Shown here: positions 23,451-35,086 of the stretch, piece by piece
Layout: each line of letters starts with the position of its first letter
Numbering within the stretch: the first letter of the stretch is position 1
Source: Vanilla planifolia
Lineage: Eukaryota > Streptophyta > Magnoliopsida > Asparagales > Orchidaceae
Reading direction: 5' to 3'
NCBI GenBank assembly: GCA_023846275.1
Contig: JAIUJO010000072.1
Location: 2,360,599-2,424,598 of the forward strand
Length of the DNA: 64,000 nt
The notes under the pieces: generated by a model
Databases searched by the model: none
Told to the model about the DNA's origin: nothing
What the model saw: only the letters and a program-made list of their open reading frames with translations
Position numbers and translations under genes: made by a program

Positions 23451-23569
23451 CATGTATGGCCACACCATCACTATAGAATTGGATCTCATTAGAACTTAAA
23501 ATTTTGGCATTCTTAGGCAAGAGTGTTGTTGGGATGGATGGCCTCATGAGACATTTTTGAGTTGCACAT
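23451..23569 (+). pseudogene. 5S rRNA-like block B4
   Basis: Type B: GGCCACACCATCACTATAG, ATTGGATCTCATTAGAACTT, AATTTTGGCATTCTTAGGC, GGGATGGATGGCCTCATGAG, TTGAGTTGCACATT. Full length with a clear C-box region. Confidence 0.84.
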
Positions 23570-25008
23570 TGTTTTTCGTAGCATTCTTTTTCTTAATGAG
23601 TGACAATTATGTTTAATAAAAGTTAATACATAAAAAAGTAAATTATTAAAAAAGAAAGTATATAATTACAAATTTTTTCATTAGTATTTAATAAAAATAT
23701 TATAACACTATTATCAATTTAATATAATAAAAATATTTTACGTCTTATAATATAAAAAACTAATAAATTTAATTTTTTTAACAGGAAAATAACTTATTTT
23801 TTATTATAATAAATTAATATTAATTTATGTTTATTGTAATAATTATATGGTGTGAATAGTGTTTTCAAATAAAATAATATTATATCATAAAAAAATTTAA
23901 AATGTTTAAACTAATGTGAAATGTTGTTTATATTTATTACTTATATTATGTCAAAAAAAGATAATATATTATAATAATTATATTATATATTATTTAATTA
24001 ATTTTGAAAAGTTTAAATAAAGTAATATTAAATTAATAATTAAAAATAATCATTTAATATTTTTAATATTCTAATATAATGTTAAATTTCAATAGTTTTT
24101 ATATTTTAAAATCAATGAATGTTATATATGATTAATTTTTTATATTTAATAAATATTATAAGATTAACTATTAAAATTTAACTTTTATTAAATTATTGTT
24201 CTCACTATTTTTTCTTTATGTTTATGCATAATATATTCTCTCATTTACTTCTCTTTCTTATTATCATTCTCTGATTTGTCTTTTTGTTATATATTTTCTT
24301 ATATTTTTCTTGGCTTCTCTCTCTCTTTTTTACTCTTTTTTTCTTTCTCATCTCTCTCTCTTTTTTATTTATTCTCGTTATCTCTTTTATGTTCTCCTTT
24401 TTCTTTTTTCTTTAATAAATCATCCTTTATCTCCCCCTATTGCTTTTTTTTATCTCACACTTATAAAACTATGATTTTTTTCTTTCTTTAAAATCATTAG
24501 TTAAATATTTGGCAAAATGTCTTGCATCAATTGTTGTTAATTTCAATTAATTTACCCTTGTAATAGTACATATATGTTTTTTATTCATTTTTTAAAAATT
24601 TAAATATTATATTGGAGAAAATTAGATATAAAAAACAAAATAAAATTAATAACCAAAATATATTTTAAATAATTATAATATTTTATAAAATTAATAAAAC
24701 AAAAAATTTAAATATTATTATCAATAAACATTATATAAGATTAAATTATTATATTCTATAGATGGTTATTTTAATTTTTATTATACCTTTATATTATTTA
24801 TATTTTTATATAATTAGATTTTTTATTTATAAGAATGATAAAATAACAAAAGAAAAAATCATATGTACTAATATCTATGTTATTAAAATAATAAATTATG
24901 TAATGTTTTATTCATTTTAAGTAAAAGAAATATTGTTACTCTAAAATATTATAATTAATTATTTTGAAGACAATAATCAACAACTATGATCATTTGTAAT
25001 TTTTAATC
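23570..25008 (+). repeat. Type B-to-C spacer with inserted spacer segment
   Basis: The usual AT-rich spacer and type C tract (about 24190-24500) are followed by about 270 bp (about 24495-24770) that matches spacer found downstream of A 5S blocks (TTAGTTAAATATTTGGCAAAA). Normal C spacer resumes near 24770. The insert accounts for this interval being some 300 bp longer than other B-to-C intervals. Confidence 0.65.
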
Positions 25009-25121
25009 ATATATGACCACATCAGTATTATAGTACTTGATCACTTTAGATTGCAACGTTATGTTTGCTTCGTTTGGAATAATTTTGGAATGGGTGATCA
25101 CATTAAAGAATTATTATGTAT
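25009..25121 (+). pseudogene. 5S rRNA-like block C4
   Basis: Type C: ATGACCACATCAGTATTATAG, ACTTGATCACTTTAGATTGC, ACGTTATGTTTGCTTCG, GGAATGGGTGATCACATT, TTATTATGTATA. Confidence 0.75.
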
Positions 25122-26389
25122 ATTTGTTTATAACATTATCTTTTTAATCAATGATAATCGATTTTTATAACATTTTAATTATAGAAAATTAAATTATTAT
25201 AAATTATTGCTTAAAAAATTTAATTTTTTTATTTAACTATTAATGATCACTTTTTAATGTTTTTGTGAATTTCATGTAATAATAAACATGGTAAAAAATA
25301 TGAAATAATAAAAAATAAATTTTAATATTTTTTAATATTGAGAAAAATATTAATTAAAAAAAAATATAGTTATTAATTTATGTTTATAATAATATATTTT
25401 TATTGGGTACAAAACTTTTTAAATATAGTTATATTAAATTATTAAATGTTAAAAATCTAAAAATAGAATTATAAGTATTAAATATTAATTATTGTTAATA
25501 CATATATTACATTAAAAGAAAAATAATACATTAAAATATATAGAATATTTATTATTTATTTTTTTTAATTTTAAATGTTGAAATAGTAAAATTAATTTTA
25601 TAGTTTAAAAATATTATAAATATTTGTGATATTTTGAAAGAATAATTAATCTAAAATTGTTTTTATTATTTTTTATTATTAAATATTATATTTGATTAAC
25701 TTATAATATTTAAAAAATATTATTAGTTTAACTTTTAAGATTTCAATTTTATTTAATTTTTTCAAAAAAATTTTCTCTTTATCTCAATGTCTCTCAAATT
25801 CTCTAACTTTCTTCTTCCTCTCATTATCATTCTCTTTTTCATCTTCGCATTTTCATTTGTTTATGTTCTTGGAGTCTCTCACTTTACTATCCATCTCCTT
25901 TTTCTCATTCCCTTCATTTTACTTTTTTATTTGTTGTCTCTATCACTTTATGTTATTTTTTCTTTTTTTCATTATTAAATCATCTTTTATACATTTTTGT
26001 TGTTATTTTATTATGTTTTTTATCTTATTAGTCAATGACTTTCCCTTTTATATAAATAGCTATCTCCATCTTCATTATCTCATTTTTAACTCATCAATTA
26101 CTAATATTTAATAGAGCTCTTTTTAGACATAATTCAATATTAAATTTTTTTTATAAATTTATATGTTGTCATTTAAGTTTTTTATGCAATTTAACTATTT
26201 ATGTAAAGAATGATATGATAATGAAATAAATTCATATGTATTAATGCTAATATTATGAAAAATATTTATTTATATTATTATTTATCTATTTCATAAAAAT
26301 AAAATATTAATATCATAAAATTTTATGACTTATACAGAATCACAAAGTTTATTTAAAAATTTATTTGGTTAATAATATTTTTCTTTTGC
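25122..26389 (+). repeat. Type C-to-D spacer
   Basis: AT-rich spacer, type D tract at about 25765-26070 with TTTATGTTCTTGGAGTCTC (25860), then AT-rich spacer. No gene seen. Confidence 0.7.
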
Positions 26390-26511
26390 ATGAATGTCTA
26401 ACCACATCAGCATTATATTGCTCGATGTCATTAGAACTCCAAAGTTAAGCATGCTTAGAAAAGAATAGTATTATCATGGTTGACTTCTGTTGAACTCCAA
26501 TTATTGCACAT
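26390..26511 (+). pseudogene. 5S rRNA-like block D3
   Basis: The best type D block: GTCTAACCACATCAGCATTAT, GCTCGATGTCATTAGAACTCC, AAAGTTAAGCATGCTTAG, ATCATGGTTGACTTCTG, ATTATTGCACATTTTTTC. The A-box matches the plant consensus closely; the C-box does not. Confidence 0.85.
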
Positions 26512-27570
26512 TTTTTCATAGCATTCTTTTTTTCTAATTATTGACAATTAATTTTTACAATATCCTAATTTTAAGAAGAAATTAATATAAAAGATAATTT
26601 ATAATAAAACTTTTTGTAATTACTTTATAAAAATAACTTAAAAATAATATTTTTTGTTTAACATAATAATGAATATGACATATTATAAGATATAATAGAA
26701 TACTAACTTTAATTTGTTTTAATATGAAGAAAAATAACTTATATTAGTTATAAGGAATGACAATTAATTTATTTTATAATTTATATCGATGGTGCAGGTG
26801 TAATGTTTCAATATAGAAATATTATATTCTAAAAAATTAAATATAAAAATAATATTTAATTAATTATCAAAAAATTTAAATATTTGTAATATTCTAATAT
26901 AATGATAAATCTCTAATATTCTATTATTTTTTCTTTCTCCTGATATCAATATCTTTTTTTGTCTCTTTATTGCTATCTCTATATATTTTTCACGGTCTCT
27001 CCCTATTTACTATTGTTTTACCATTTTATTTCTTTCTTTTATATTTTTATATATTTTTTATATATTTTCTATATTCTCACTTTCTTTGCTCTTTATTGAA
27101 TCATCTTTCGTCTCTTTATATTTTTATTTTATTTTTTAGTTTTCTCTCAATAAATTATGACATTTACCCCACTATAGGATAGTTATCTCTATCTTCATTA
27201 TCTTTTTTTGAGCTCATTAATTACAAATATTTAAGAGAGAATTGTGTTGCATATTCTAATATATAATATTTATGATAACATATATTTAGTTATTTATATT
27301 TATTAAGAAATTTAATTTTTTATTTAAAACAAGGATAATAAAATTGAAGAATTTCATATGAATTAATATCTATATTAAAATATAGTAGTTTATTTAATTA
27401 TTTATTTTTTTAATAAAAATAAAATATTTATGTTATAATATGACATAAAAAATAATAATAAGCTTAAGAAAAGTTTTGAAGTGCATTTAGTTGTTAATTT
27501 AAATAATTTTTTAAATAGAGCATTATTTTTAAAACAACGATCAAGAAAATACGACTTTTTCTTTTGCATG
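26512..27570 (+). repeat. Type D-to-E spacer
   Basis: AT-rich spacer to about 26920, E-type pyrimidine tract at about 26930-27190, AT-rich spacer and E flank ending CTTTTGCATGCA. No gene seen. Confidence 0.7.
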
Positions 27571-27689
27571 CATTTGCGATCACACCAGCATTATAGCACT
27601 AGATCCCATTAAAACTCCAATGTTAAGCATGCTTGGGCTGGAGTATTAATTTGATGGGTCACCTCTTGAGAGTTCTAATTGTTGCACAT
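27571..27689 (+). pseudogene. 5S rRNA-like block E3, best preserved
   Basis: It aligns with plant 5S over its full length: GCGATCACACCAGCATTATAG, ACTAGATCCCATTAAAACTCC, AATGTTAAGCATGCTTGGGC, GGAGTATTAATTTGATGGGTC, ACCTCTTGAGAGTTC, ATTGTTGCACATA. Differences from plant 5S are largely C-to-T and G-to-A, notably CCGG to CTAG and GCGTGC to GCATGC. The C-box has GGGTCACC. A functional 5S gene is unlikely because the terminal helix can no longer pair well. Confidence 0.9.
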
Positions 27690-28974
27690 AGTTTTCCATA
27701 ACAATCTTTTTTCACATAAAAGGGTAATTTTAATAAGATGTTCAAATTGTGGCTCACCATGATGGCAGTGAATTCCTATGAGCAAAACATTGATTTATTA
27801 TAAAATATTTCGATATAGCATTTATAGTAAGTTTTAATAATGTTTAACAAATATATAAAAGTGATGTTATATAAACTTAATTTTATTTTTAAAATATATT
27901 AAGTTTTATGACATTAGCCTTATTGAAAAATAAAAATAATTAAAAATATAAAAAGTAATTTTTTTAGGTTTTATGGCTTATAAAAAAAGAATATATCCAC
28001 TTTAAGAAAAAAACAAGACAAAGACAACTTTATGTAACCCTTCCGTAAAAGATGAGTGGGCTAAACCCTCATAACAAAGAGGCAAGTGAGACTCACTAAT
28101 AAGGTCTTATAATAAAAAAAATGAGACAAGCTGCTATAAACTTACAATGAAATAAAAATGACAAAAAAAGAAAAACATTTAATGAACTAAATTCGAAATC
28201 AATGAAACAAAAGTTCTATACTTGATGAAATCATGAAGGAGACATAAGTATCTATATTAAATTAATTCAACGTCAAGAAAATTAATAACTTAGCCAATTT
28301 GAAAAGAAAACAATTTGAGGAGTTTGATGAGTGAATGCCACAAAACATCTAAAAACGACTATGGAAACGAGCTGCTAACATCATTAATATTTTTTCTTTG
28401 AATCACATAAAATTTTTTCCTATTTTTCCAAGAAATCCGTTATTTATTTTCATTTTTATTATTTAAAAATAGTTACAAAACACCACATTTAGTTGGTATA
28501 ATTTTTGGTGATTTATGAATATTTTAATTTGGAAAAAAAACTCCAACGACTAAAAGTAATAGATAAAATAGCTGTTGCATAGGAGCCATTCGATCAGAAT
28601 GCTCTGGGATCGTTCGATTGAGAAAACTATGTAATCAGATAGATTCTATCAAAACTTTGCTTCCATAAATATGAAATTGTTCTTGTCCATTATATAAGAA
28701 TCGTGATCTAACGGTGAGATCTAATTGTCGAATGAATGAATTAATGATCGTGCAATCGCGATGTAGAGCGATCGCCCGGTGGAGAAAATTAGCTGTTTAA
28801 ATGAAAACAACGGTGGTGAGTGTTTGATTCCAAAAGTGTTCCATCGAACAGTGCACATTAATTTCACAATTTTGTAATTCATGGTGTTAACTAGTTCACT
28901 TCTTTTGTCCCACATCACAAACCAGATTTGTTGTTTTGGACTTATAGGTATTTTGTTCAACCTAAGCAAACCTG
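27690..28974 (+). repeat. F domain copy 5, cut by inversion
   Basis: F from its start (GTGGCTCACCATGATGGCAG, 27751) through the GGAAACGAGCTGCTAAC motif (28367), the CATTCGATCAGAATGCTCTG segment (28585) and ATCGTGCAATCGCGATGTAG (28747) to the TTGTTCAACCTAAGC phrase (28956). It stops at the inversion break near 28975, before the subrepeat cluster. Its subtype (GAGATCTAATTGTCGAATGAA) matches the copy at 60359. Confidence 0.8.
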
Positions 28975-29423
28975 TAGTAACCTGTCTCATTTATTTCATT
29001 ATAAGACTCTAGTAGACATTTTCATTTGTGTCATTATTGTGTAGGTTTAGTCCAACTTGCATTTTAATGAAAGGTTATATTGTATTATATTTGTCTTGTT
29101 TTTTGTTTGAGCTGAAAAATGCTTGTGTTAAAAGCCAAGAAACTTAAAAATCGATTATGTATTTTTTTAATTTTTTTACCATTTTTTAATTCCTCTAATG
29201 TCATAAAGCATAAAAAATTTTTAAAATAGAATTAAATTTATATAACACCACTTTTATAAATTTGTTAAACATTATTAAAAATTACTATAAATGCTATATT
29301 GAAATATTTTAGAGTATATCAATGTTTTATTCATAAGAACTCACTACCCTCACGGTGAGCATGACATCCAACATCTTATTAAAATTACTATTTTTCATGG
29401 GAAAGATGAGTGTTACGAAAAAA
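28975..29423 (-). repeat. F domain copy 6, 5' part, inverted
   Basis: The reverse complement of the beginning of F, up to the ACAGGTTACTA phrase only. It includes the reverse of the GGGTTTAxCC...CTTTCATAAAA segment at about 29045-29075 and of GCTCACCATGAGGGTAG at about 29346-29363. Confidence 0.78.
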
Positions 29424-29543
29424 AGTGCAACAATTAGAATTCTCAAGCGATAACCCATCAAATTAAAATGATAGCCCAAGCTTGCTTAACTTTGCAATTT
29501 TAACAGGATCTAGTGCTATAACACTAGGCTGTTCCCAAATGAA
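29424..29543 (-). pseudogene. 5S rRNA-like block E4, inverted
   Basis: Read on the - strand: CATTTGGGAACAGCCTAGTG, ACTAGATCCTGTTAAAATTGC, AAAGTTAAGCAAGCTTGGGC, TTTGATGGGTTATCGCTTGAG, ATTGTTGCACTTTTTTTC. Full-length type E. Confidence 0.82.
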
Positions 29544-31234
29544 TGCGAAAGAAGAAATTCTTAGTTGCGCGATCGGTTTTTAAAAAATAATAAACAATTT
29601 GAAAAGGGTTGGAAATTAACAAGTAAATACACTTGAAAACTTTCTTATGCTTGTAATATTTACCATATTATATTGTAATATAAATAATTTTTTATATTAA
29701 AAAGAAAATAATTAAATAAATTATTTTTTTTATAATATATAATTTAATTCATAAGAATTTCTTTAATTTTATTATCATTATTATAATTAAAAAAAATTAC
29801 TTAATAAATATAAGAAATAAAATATGTGGTATCATAAATATTATATATTACAGTATGCAACACAATACTCTCTTAAATATTTGTAATTAATGAGCCAAAA
29901 AGAGATAATGAAAATGGAGATAACAATCTTATAAGAGAGTTAAAGTCATGATACTTTTAAGAGAAAAGTAAAAAATAAAATAATAATATAAAGAGATGAA
30001 AGATGATTTAAAAAGAGTAAAAGATAAAATGAGAATATAGGAAAGATAAAAAAATAAATAAAGAAATAAAAAAAAGAAATAAAAAAGTAGAAAAATTTAA
30101 ATTATATCAACATTAATACATATAAATTTATTTCGTTGTAATATCATTCTTTAAATAAAAATTTAAATAATATAATAAATATAAATAACAAAATATAAAT
30201 TTTCTAAAAATATTTTATATTAAACTATTTTGAGAAAATGTTTTATTAAATATTAATAATTAAAATGTTAAAAATGAGATAATGAAGATGGAGATATCGA
30301 TTTGTATGAGAGAGAAAGTTATAAATTAATAAGGTAAAATGAGATAGGAAAATAACAACAAAGAGTGATGAGAGTTGATTTAATGAAGAAGAATTGAAAA
30401 AAATAACACAGAAGTGATAGAGATAATACATAAAAAATTAAAAAATAGAGCAAACGAGAAAAGGTGATGGATAGTAAAGAGATAGAGTTTTAGAACATAA
30501 AAAGATGAAAAACAAAAAGACATAAAATAAAATAATAATAATAAGAAAAAGAAGAAAGTGAGAATTATAGAGACATTGAAATATAAAGAAAAATTTGATA
30601 GAAAGAATTATATAAAAGTAAACCTTAATAATTAAACCTATAATAATTATTAAACATGACAAGTTAATCATATATAAAATTTAATAATAAAAAATATAAA
30701 AACCATTTTAGATTAATTATTATTTCGTAATATTACAAATATTTAAAAAATATTTGAACTATCAAATTAATATTTTTATTTTCATAGTTGAAATTAAAAA
30801 CATATCTAAACAATAAATATTATAATTTTTCTAATATATTATCTTTATATGATGTAATATAGATATTAGAAATAAATAATATTTAATGCTAATGATTTTA
30901 TTTTAGATTTCTAAAATTTAATAATTTATTGTAAGTATATTTAAAAAGTTTTGCACCAAAAAAATATATTATTCTAAATATAAATTAATTCATATTTATT
31001 ATGTTTTTTACTCTTATTTTCTCCATAATAAACTATATTAAAATTTATATTTTATTATATCATATTTTATGTCATATTTCTTATTACATAAAGTTGACAA
31101 AAATATTAGAAGTTTTTTTAACAATTAAATACAAAAATAAAATTTTTAAACTACAATTGATAATCATTTAATTTTTTAAAATTAATATGTTATTAAAATC
31201 GATTATCATTAATTAAAAAAATAATGTTATGAAC
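29544..31234 (-). repeat. Inverted E, D and C spacers without a D 5S block
   Basis: On the - strand this runs post-C spacer, D-type pyrimidine tract (+ strand about 30250-30610, purine-rich), then E-type tract (about 29890-30060) and E flank. The D 5S block expected between the two tracts is absent, and the join lies near 30060-30240. Confidence 0.65.
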
Positions 31235-31350
31235 AAACATGCATAAAACCAATTTCAAAGTGACAATCCTAAATTTATTCTCAACTAAGCAAACTCAACA
31301 TTGTAATACTAATGTGATCAACTACTATAATACTGATGTGGTCATATATG
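31235..31350 (-). pseudogene. 5S rRNA-like block C5, inverted
   Basis: Read on the - strand: ATATGACCACATCAGTATTAT, AGTTGATCACATTAGTATTAC, AATGTTGAGTTTGCTTAG, TTAGGATTGTCACTTTG, TTATGCATG. Type C. Confidence 0.78.
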
Positions 31351-32465
31351 AATAAAAATGACAAATAAACATTGTTGTGTTATTATTGTCTTATAAATAA
31401 TGTATTTTAATATATTCTTGTATTAATATTTTTTTATATAAAATGTATAAAATATTACATAAAATATTATTTTTTATAACATAGATATTAATAATTGTAA
31501 TTTTTCTTTTGTTATGTTATCATTCTTATAAATAAAAAATCTAATTATATAAAAATATAAAAAATATAAAGAGATAATACAAATAGAGATAAATATTTTA
31601 AATGAAAGAAAAAATCATAGATTTATAAGAGTAAGATAAAAAGGAAAAATAGTAATAGAGGGAGAAAAAAGATAATTTATTAAAGAAAAAAATTAACATA
31701 AAAGTGATGGGGGAAATAAATAAAGAAATAAAAGGAAGGGAGAAAAATGAGAAGGTAAAAAAAAAAAAAAGAAGGAGAAATAAAGAAGCCAACAAGAATA
31801 TAAGAAAATAAAAAATAAAGAGACAAATTAGAGAATTTTAATAAGTGAGAACTAAATAAGAGAATATACTATGCATTAAGATAAATGCAAAGTAATGAGA
31901 AAAATAATTTAATAAAATTTAATTTTTAAATAATTAAAATTATAATTTTTATTAAATGTGAAAATTTAATCATATATAACATTCATTAATTTTAAAATAT
32001 AAAAGATATTTAAGTTTAACATTGTATTAGGATATTAGTAATATTTAAAGATATGTTTAAACTATTAATTTAATATTATTTTCGTAATACCTAAAAAAAT
32101 CAATTAAACAATTTATATATAATTATTATAATAAATTATCTTTATTTAGCATAATACAGGTAATAAATATGAACAATATTTAGTATTAGTGAAAAAATTT
32201 TAGACTTTCTTAGGGAGCAAAATATTATTTTATTTTAAAATAATATGCACAAAATATTAATACTAATTTACTATAATTTAAATAAGTTATTTTGCTCATT
32301 ATTTTAAAAATTTAAAGTTATTATTTTATTATATTACAAAATGTGTCATATTTATTATTATATTAAATTGATAAAATGTTATGTAGTTTTTATTTGAATA
32401 CTAATTACCAAGTCTGTGATAATAAACTTTCTTTTTTAATAATTTACTTTTTCGTATGTTTTACT
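31351..32465 (-). repeat. Inverted B-to-C spacer, cut before its B block
   Basis: The reverse of pre-C spacer, C tract (+ strand purine-rich, about 31590-31880) and post-B spacer, ending at the right inversion break. No B 5S block remains inside the inverted piece. Confidence 0.7.
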
Positions 32466-32585
32466 TTTTTAATATTTAACATTTTATGCATTTTATATAA
32501 ATAAAATATTAATGCTTAAATATATCATAATTTATTATATTAAAGTCAATAATCACACAACTATAATTATTTGTCATTTTTACCC
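32466..32585 (+). repeat. Pre-C spacer after the inversion break
   Basis: Forward orientation resumes inside the AT-rich spacer upstream of a C block (ATGCATTTTATATAAATAAA). The pyrimidine tract that should precede it lies beyond the break and is missing. Confidence 0.65.
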
Positions 32586-32698
32586 ATATGTGATCACATA
32601 TGTTTTATGGCACTTGATCACATTAGTACTACAATGTTAAGTTTGCTTGTTTAAGAATAATTTTGGGATGCGTCTCCATTTGAAAGTGTTGTTATGCA
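32586..32698 (+). pseudogene. 5S rRNA-like block C6
   Basis: Type C: CATATGTGATCACATATGTTT, GCACTTGATCACATTAGTAC, AATGTTAAGTTTGCTTG, TTTGGGATGCGTCTCCATT, TTGTTATGCATA. Confidence 0.77.
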
Positions 32699-34015
32699 TA
32701 TCTATTCATAGCATTACTTTTATTAATGAATGATAATTTATTTCAATAACTGTAAGTTTTAAAAAGTTAAATGTTTATAAATTATGGTTTAAAAATTTTA
32801 TTTTTATATTTAATTATTAACAAAAATTTCTAATATTTTTGTTAATTTCATAAAATAATAAATATGACATAAAATATGATATAATAACAAAATAGATTTT
32901 AATATAGTTTACTATTAAGATAAATAATTATTAAAAACATAATAAATAAGAATTAATTTATTTTTTCAAAAATATATTTTAATTGTGTACAAAACTTTTT
33001 AAATATAGTTATATTAAATTATTAAATATTGGATATCTAAAATAAAATCTTGTGTTGAATATTATTTTTTTTAGCACCTATATTATGTCAAATAAAGATA
33101 ATATACTAGAATAATTAAAATATTTTTTATTTAATTAATTTTTTTATCTGAAATGTGAACATAATAATTTAATTTGATAGTCAAAATTTTTTAGATATTA
33201 ATATTATTTTGAAATAATAATTAATCAAAAAAAGTTTTTATATTTATTTAATTATTAAATATTACATATGATTAACTTATAATATTTAATAAATATTATA
33301 ATTTTAGTAATCAAAATTTTTTAGTTTTATTTAATTTTTTATCAATTTTTCTTTTTATCTCAATCTCTCTCAAATTCTCTCACTTTATCATCCCTCTTAT
33401 TATCATTCTCGTTTTTGCATTTTTATTCTTCATCAATTTATATTCTTGGACTCTCTCTTTACTCTCTATCTCCTTTTTCTGATTCCCTCCATTTTTCTTT
33501 TTTATTACTATTTATATCAATTTTGTGCTATATTTTCTTCTTCTTCGTGAAATCATCCCCCTCCCTCTTTGTTATTATTTTCCAATCCATTTTTATCTCA
33601 TTAATCTATGACTTTCTCTTTCATACAAAAAGTTATACCCATCTTTATTATCTCATTTTGGCCTTATTAATTATTTATATTTAGCAAAACTCTTTTTAAC
33701 ATACTCTAATGTAAAATATTTTTAATAAATTTTTATTTAATTATTTATATTTATTATGTAGTTTAAATTTTTAGTTAAAGAATGATATGATAATGAAATA
33801 AGTTAATATTAATTAATGTTTATATTATGAAAAATATTTTTTTATATTATTATTTATTTATTTTATATTACTAAAATATTGATATCGTAATATTTTATGA
33901 CTTATACAAAAGAATAAATTTTATTTAAAAATGTATATTTTTGTTAATTTAAGAAATTTTAGAAATAGTTCATTACCTTGAAAAAATCGCAGCACTTCCA
34001 ACTTTTTATCATTTG
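32699..34015 (+). repeat. Type C-to-D spacer
   Basis: AT-rich spacer to about 33310, D-type tract at about 33330-33640 with TATATTCTTGGACTCTC (33435), then AT-rich spacer. No gene seen. Confidence 0.7.
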
Positions 34016-34137
34016 CATGATTGTTTAACAAAATTAGTATTATAGCACTCTATATTATTAGAACTCCAAAGTTAAGCTTGCTTAGTAAGGCATAATATTT
34101 GGGTGGTTGACTTCTTTTGAATTTCTTTCGTTGCATA
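34016..34137 (+). pseudogene. 5S rRNA-like block D4
   Basis: Type D: TGTTTAACAAAATTAGTATTAT, CTATATTATTAGAACTCC, AAAGTTAAGCTTGCTTAG, TTGGGTGGTTGACTTC, CGTTGCATATTTTTT. Confidence 0.8.
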
Positions 34138-34430
34138 TTTTTTAATATCATTCTTTTTTATGATTATTAGTATTGAAATTTTATAATATTATAATTTTTT
34201 GAAAAAATTATTATAAAAGATAATTTATAACAAAACTTTTCATAATTTTCTTTAAAATTTCTTTAATATATTATTATTTATTTAATATAATAGTGAATAT
34301 GACACATTATATGATATAATAAAATTCTAACTTTAATTTATTTTGTATATGAAAAAAATAATAATATTTGTTATAATAAATTAGAATTAATTTTTTTTAT
34401 AATTTCATATAGATGTTGTGACATTTATTG
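34138..34430 (+). repeat. Post-D AT-rich spacer left of the island
   Basis: Normal D-to-E spacer (TTATATGATATAATAAAATTC) up to ATAGATGTTGTG at 34420, where it is interrupted. No gene seen. Confidence 0.7.
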
Positions 34431-34619
34431 GCTTTGTCGAGACGAAACCCGGGGCTCGGGTTAGGAGGCCCCCTGTGGGGAACTTCTCAAAGACAAAAGG
34501 GGGAATTGGACACACAAATACAAACATGCTTAGACACACCTACACACAGATGCATATGTACACTTGCACACACAAACAATTGTAAACATGCATGCACATA
34601 CACTCACAAGAACACATGT
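34431..34619. mobile_element. GC/CA-rich island inserted in a monomer, unrecognised
   Basis: About 190 bp unlike anything else here. GC-rich at 34440-34506 with CpGs and short stems (ACCCG..CGGGT at 34446-34460; CCCC..GGGG at 34469-34480), then CA-rich (ACACA steps) to about 34615. In sister monomers (about 19027, 26785, 59460, 63040) the spacer runs straight from ATAGATGTTG into AAATxTTTCAATATAG, so the island is an insertion. I see no clear target duplication, terminal repeat or coding match. A fragment of a transposable element or filler DNA at a repaired break are both possible. Confidence 0.55.
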
Positions 34620-35086
34620 CAAATGTTTCAACATAGAAATATTATAGTATAAAAATTAGATTTAAAAATATTATTTTCTTAATCATAAAAAAATTTAAAT
34701 ATTTGTAATATTCTAATATAATAATAATTCTAAATAGTTTACATATTTTCTTACTCTTAAAAATTTTATGTAATTAACATATTATAAGTTTAATTACTTA
34801 GATTTAACTTTTATTTTATTATTTTTCTCACTTTTCTCTCTTTATCTCGATGTCTCTAATATTTGCTTATTTTTTTCCTCACCTATTATCATTATCTTTT
34901 TTGCTACTTTATTACCGATCTCTATTTTCTTTTCTTGGTCTCTCTCTACACTACCTTTTATATTATTTTATTTCTCTATTTTATCTTTTTACTTTTTTAA
35001 CTTTTTATATTCGCTCTTTTCTTTTGCTATTTATTAAATCATTTTTCATCTCTATATTATTTTCTTATTTTTTAGATTCCTCTTAT
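34620..35086 (+). repeat. D-to-E spacer with pyrimidine tract, truncated
   Basis: Spacer resumes at AAATGTTTCAACATAG. The E-type tract runs about 34815-35086 and is joined directly to the middle of an E 5S block. The usual ~400 bp between tract and block is deleted. Confidence 0.75.

Larger units (their letters stand above)
28975..32465 (-). repeat. Inverted segment of the array
   Basis: From TAGTAACCTGTCTCATTT (28976) the + strand shows the reverse complement of F, then E, C and post-B spacer. Pyrimidine tracts become purine tracts (about 29890-30060, 30250-30610, 31590-31880). The right break is near 32455-32470, where reversed spacer (ATAAACTTTCTTTTTTAAT) meets forward pre-C spacer. The first ~170 bp repeats, inverted, sequence present at about 27970-28145, so the left end is one arm of a large inverted repeat. 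Confidence 0.85.

Noticed and set aside
27571..27689. Functional 5S rRNA gene
   Set aside because: Even the best block has lost conserved bases in the C-box, and its 5' and 3' ends no longer pair as a terminal helix. No intact copy is present in the window.
34428..34652. 74-codon frame across the GC/CA-rich island
   Set aside because: Its H/T/C-rich sequence comes from the CA-rich microsatellite-like half and runs into AT spacer at the end. No family resemblance.
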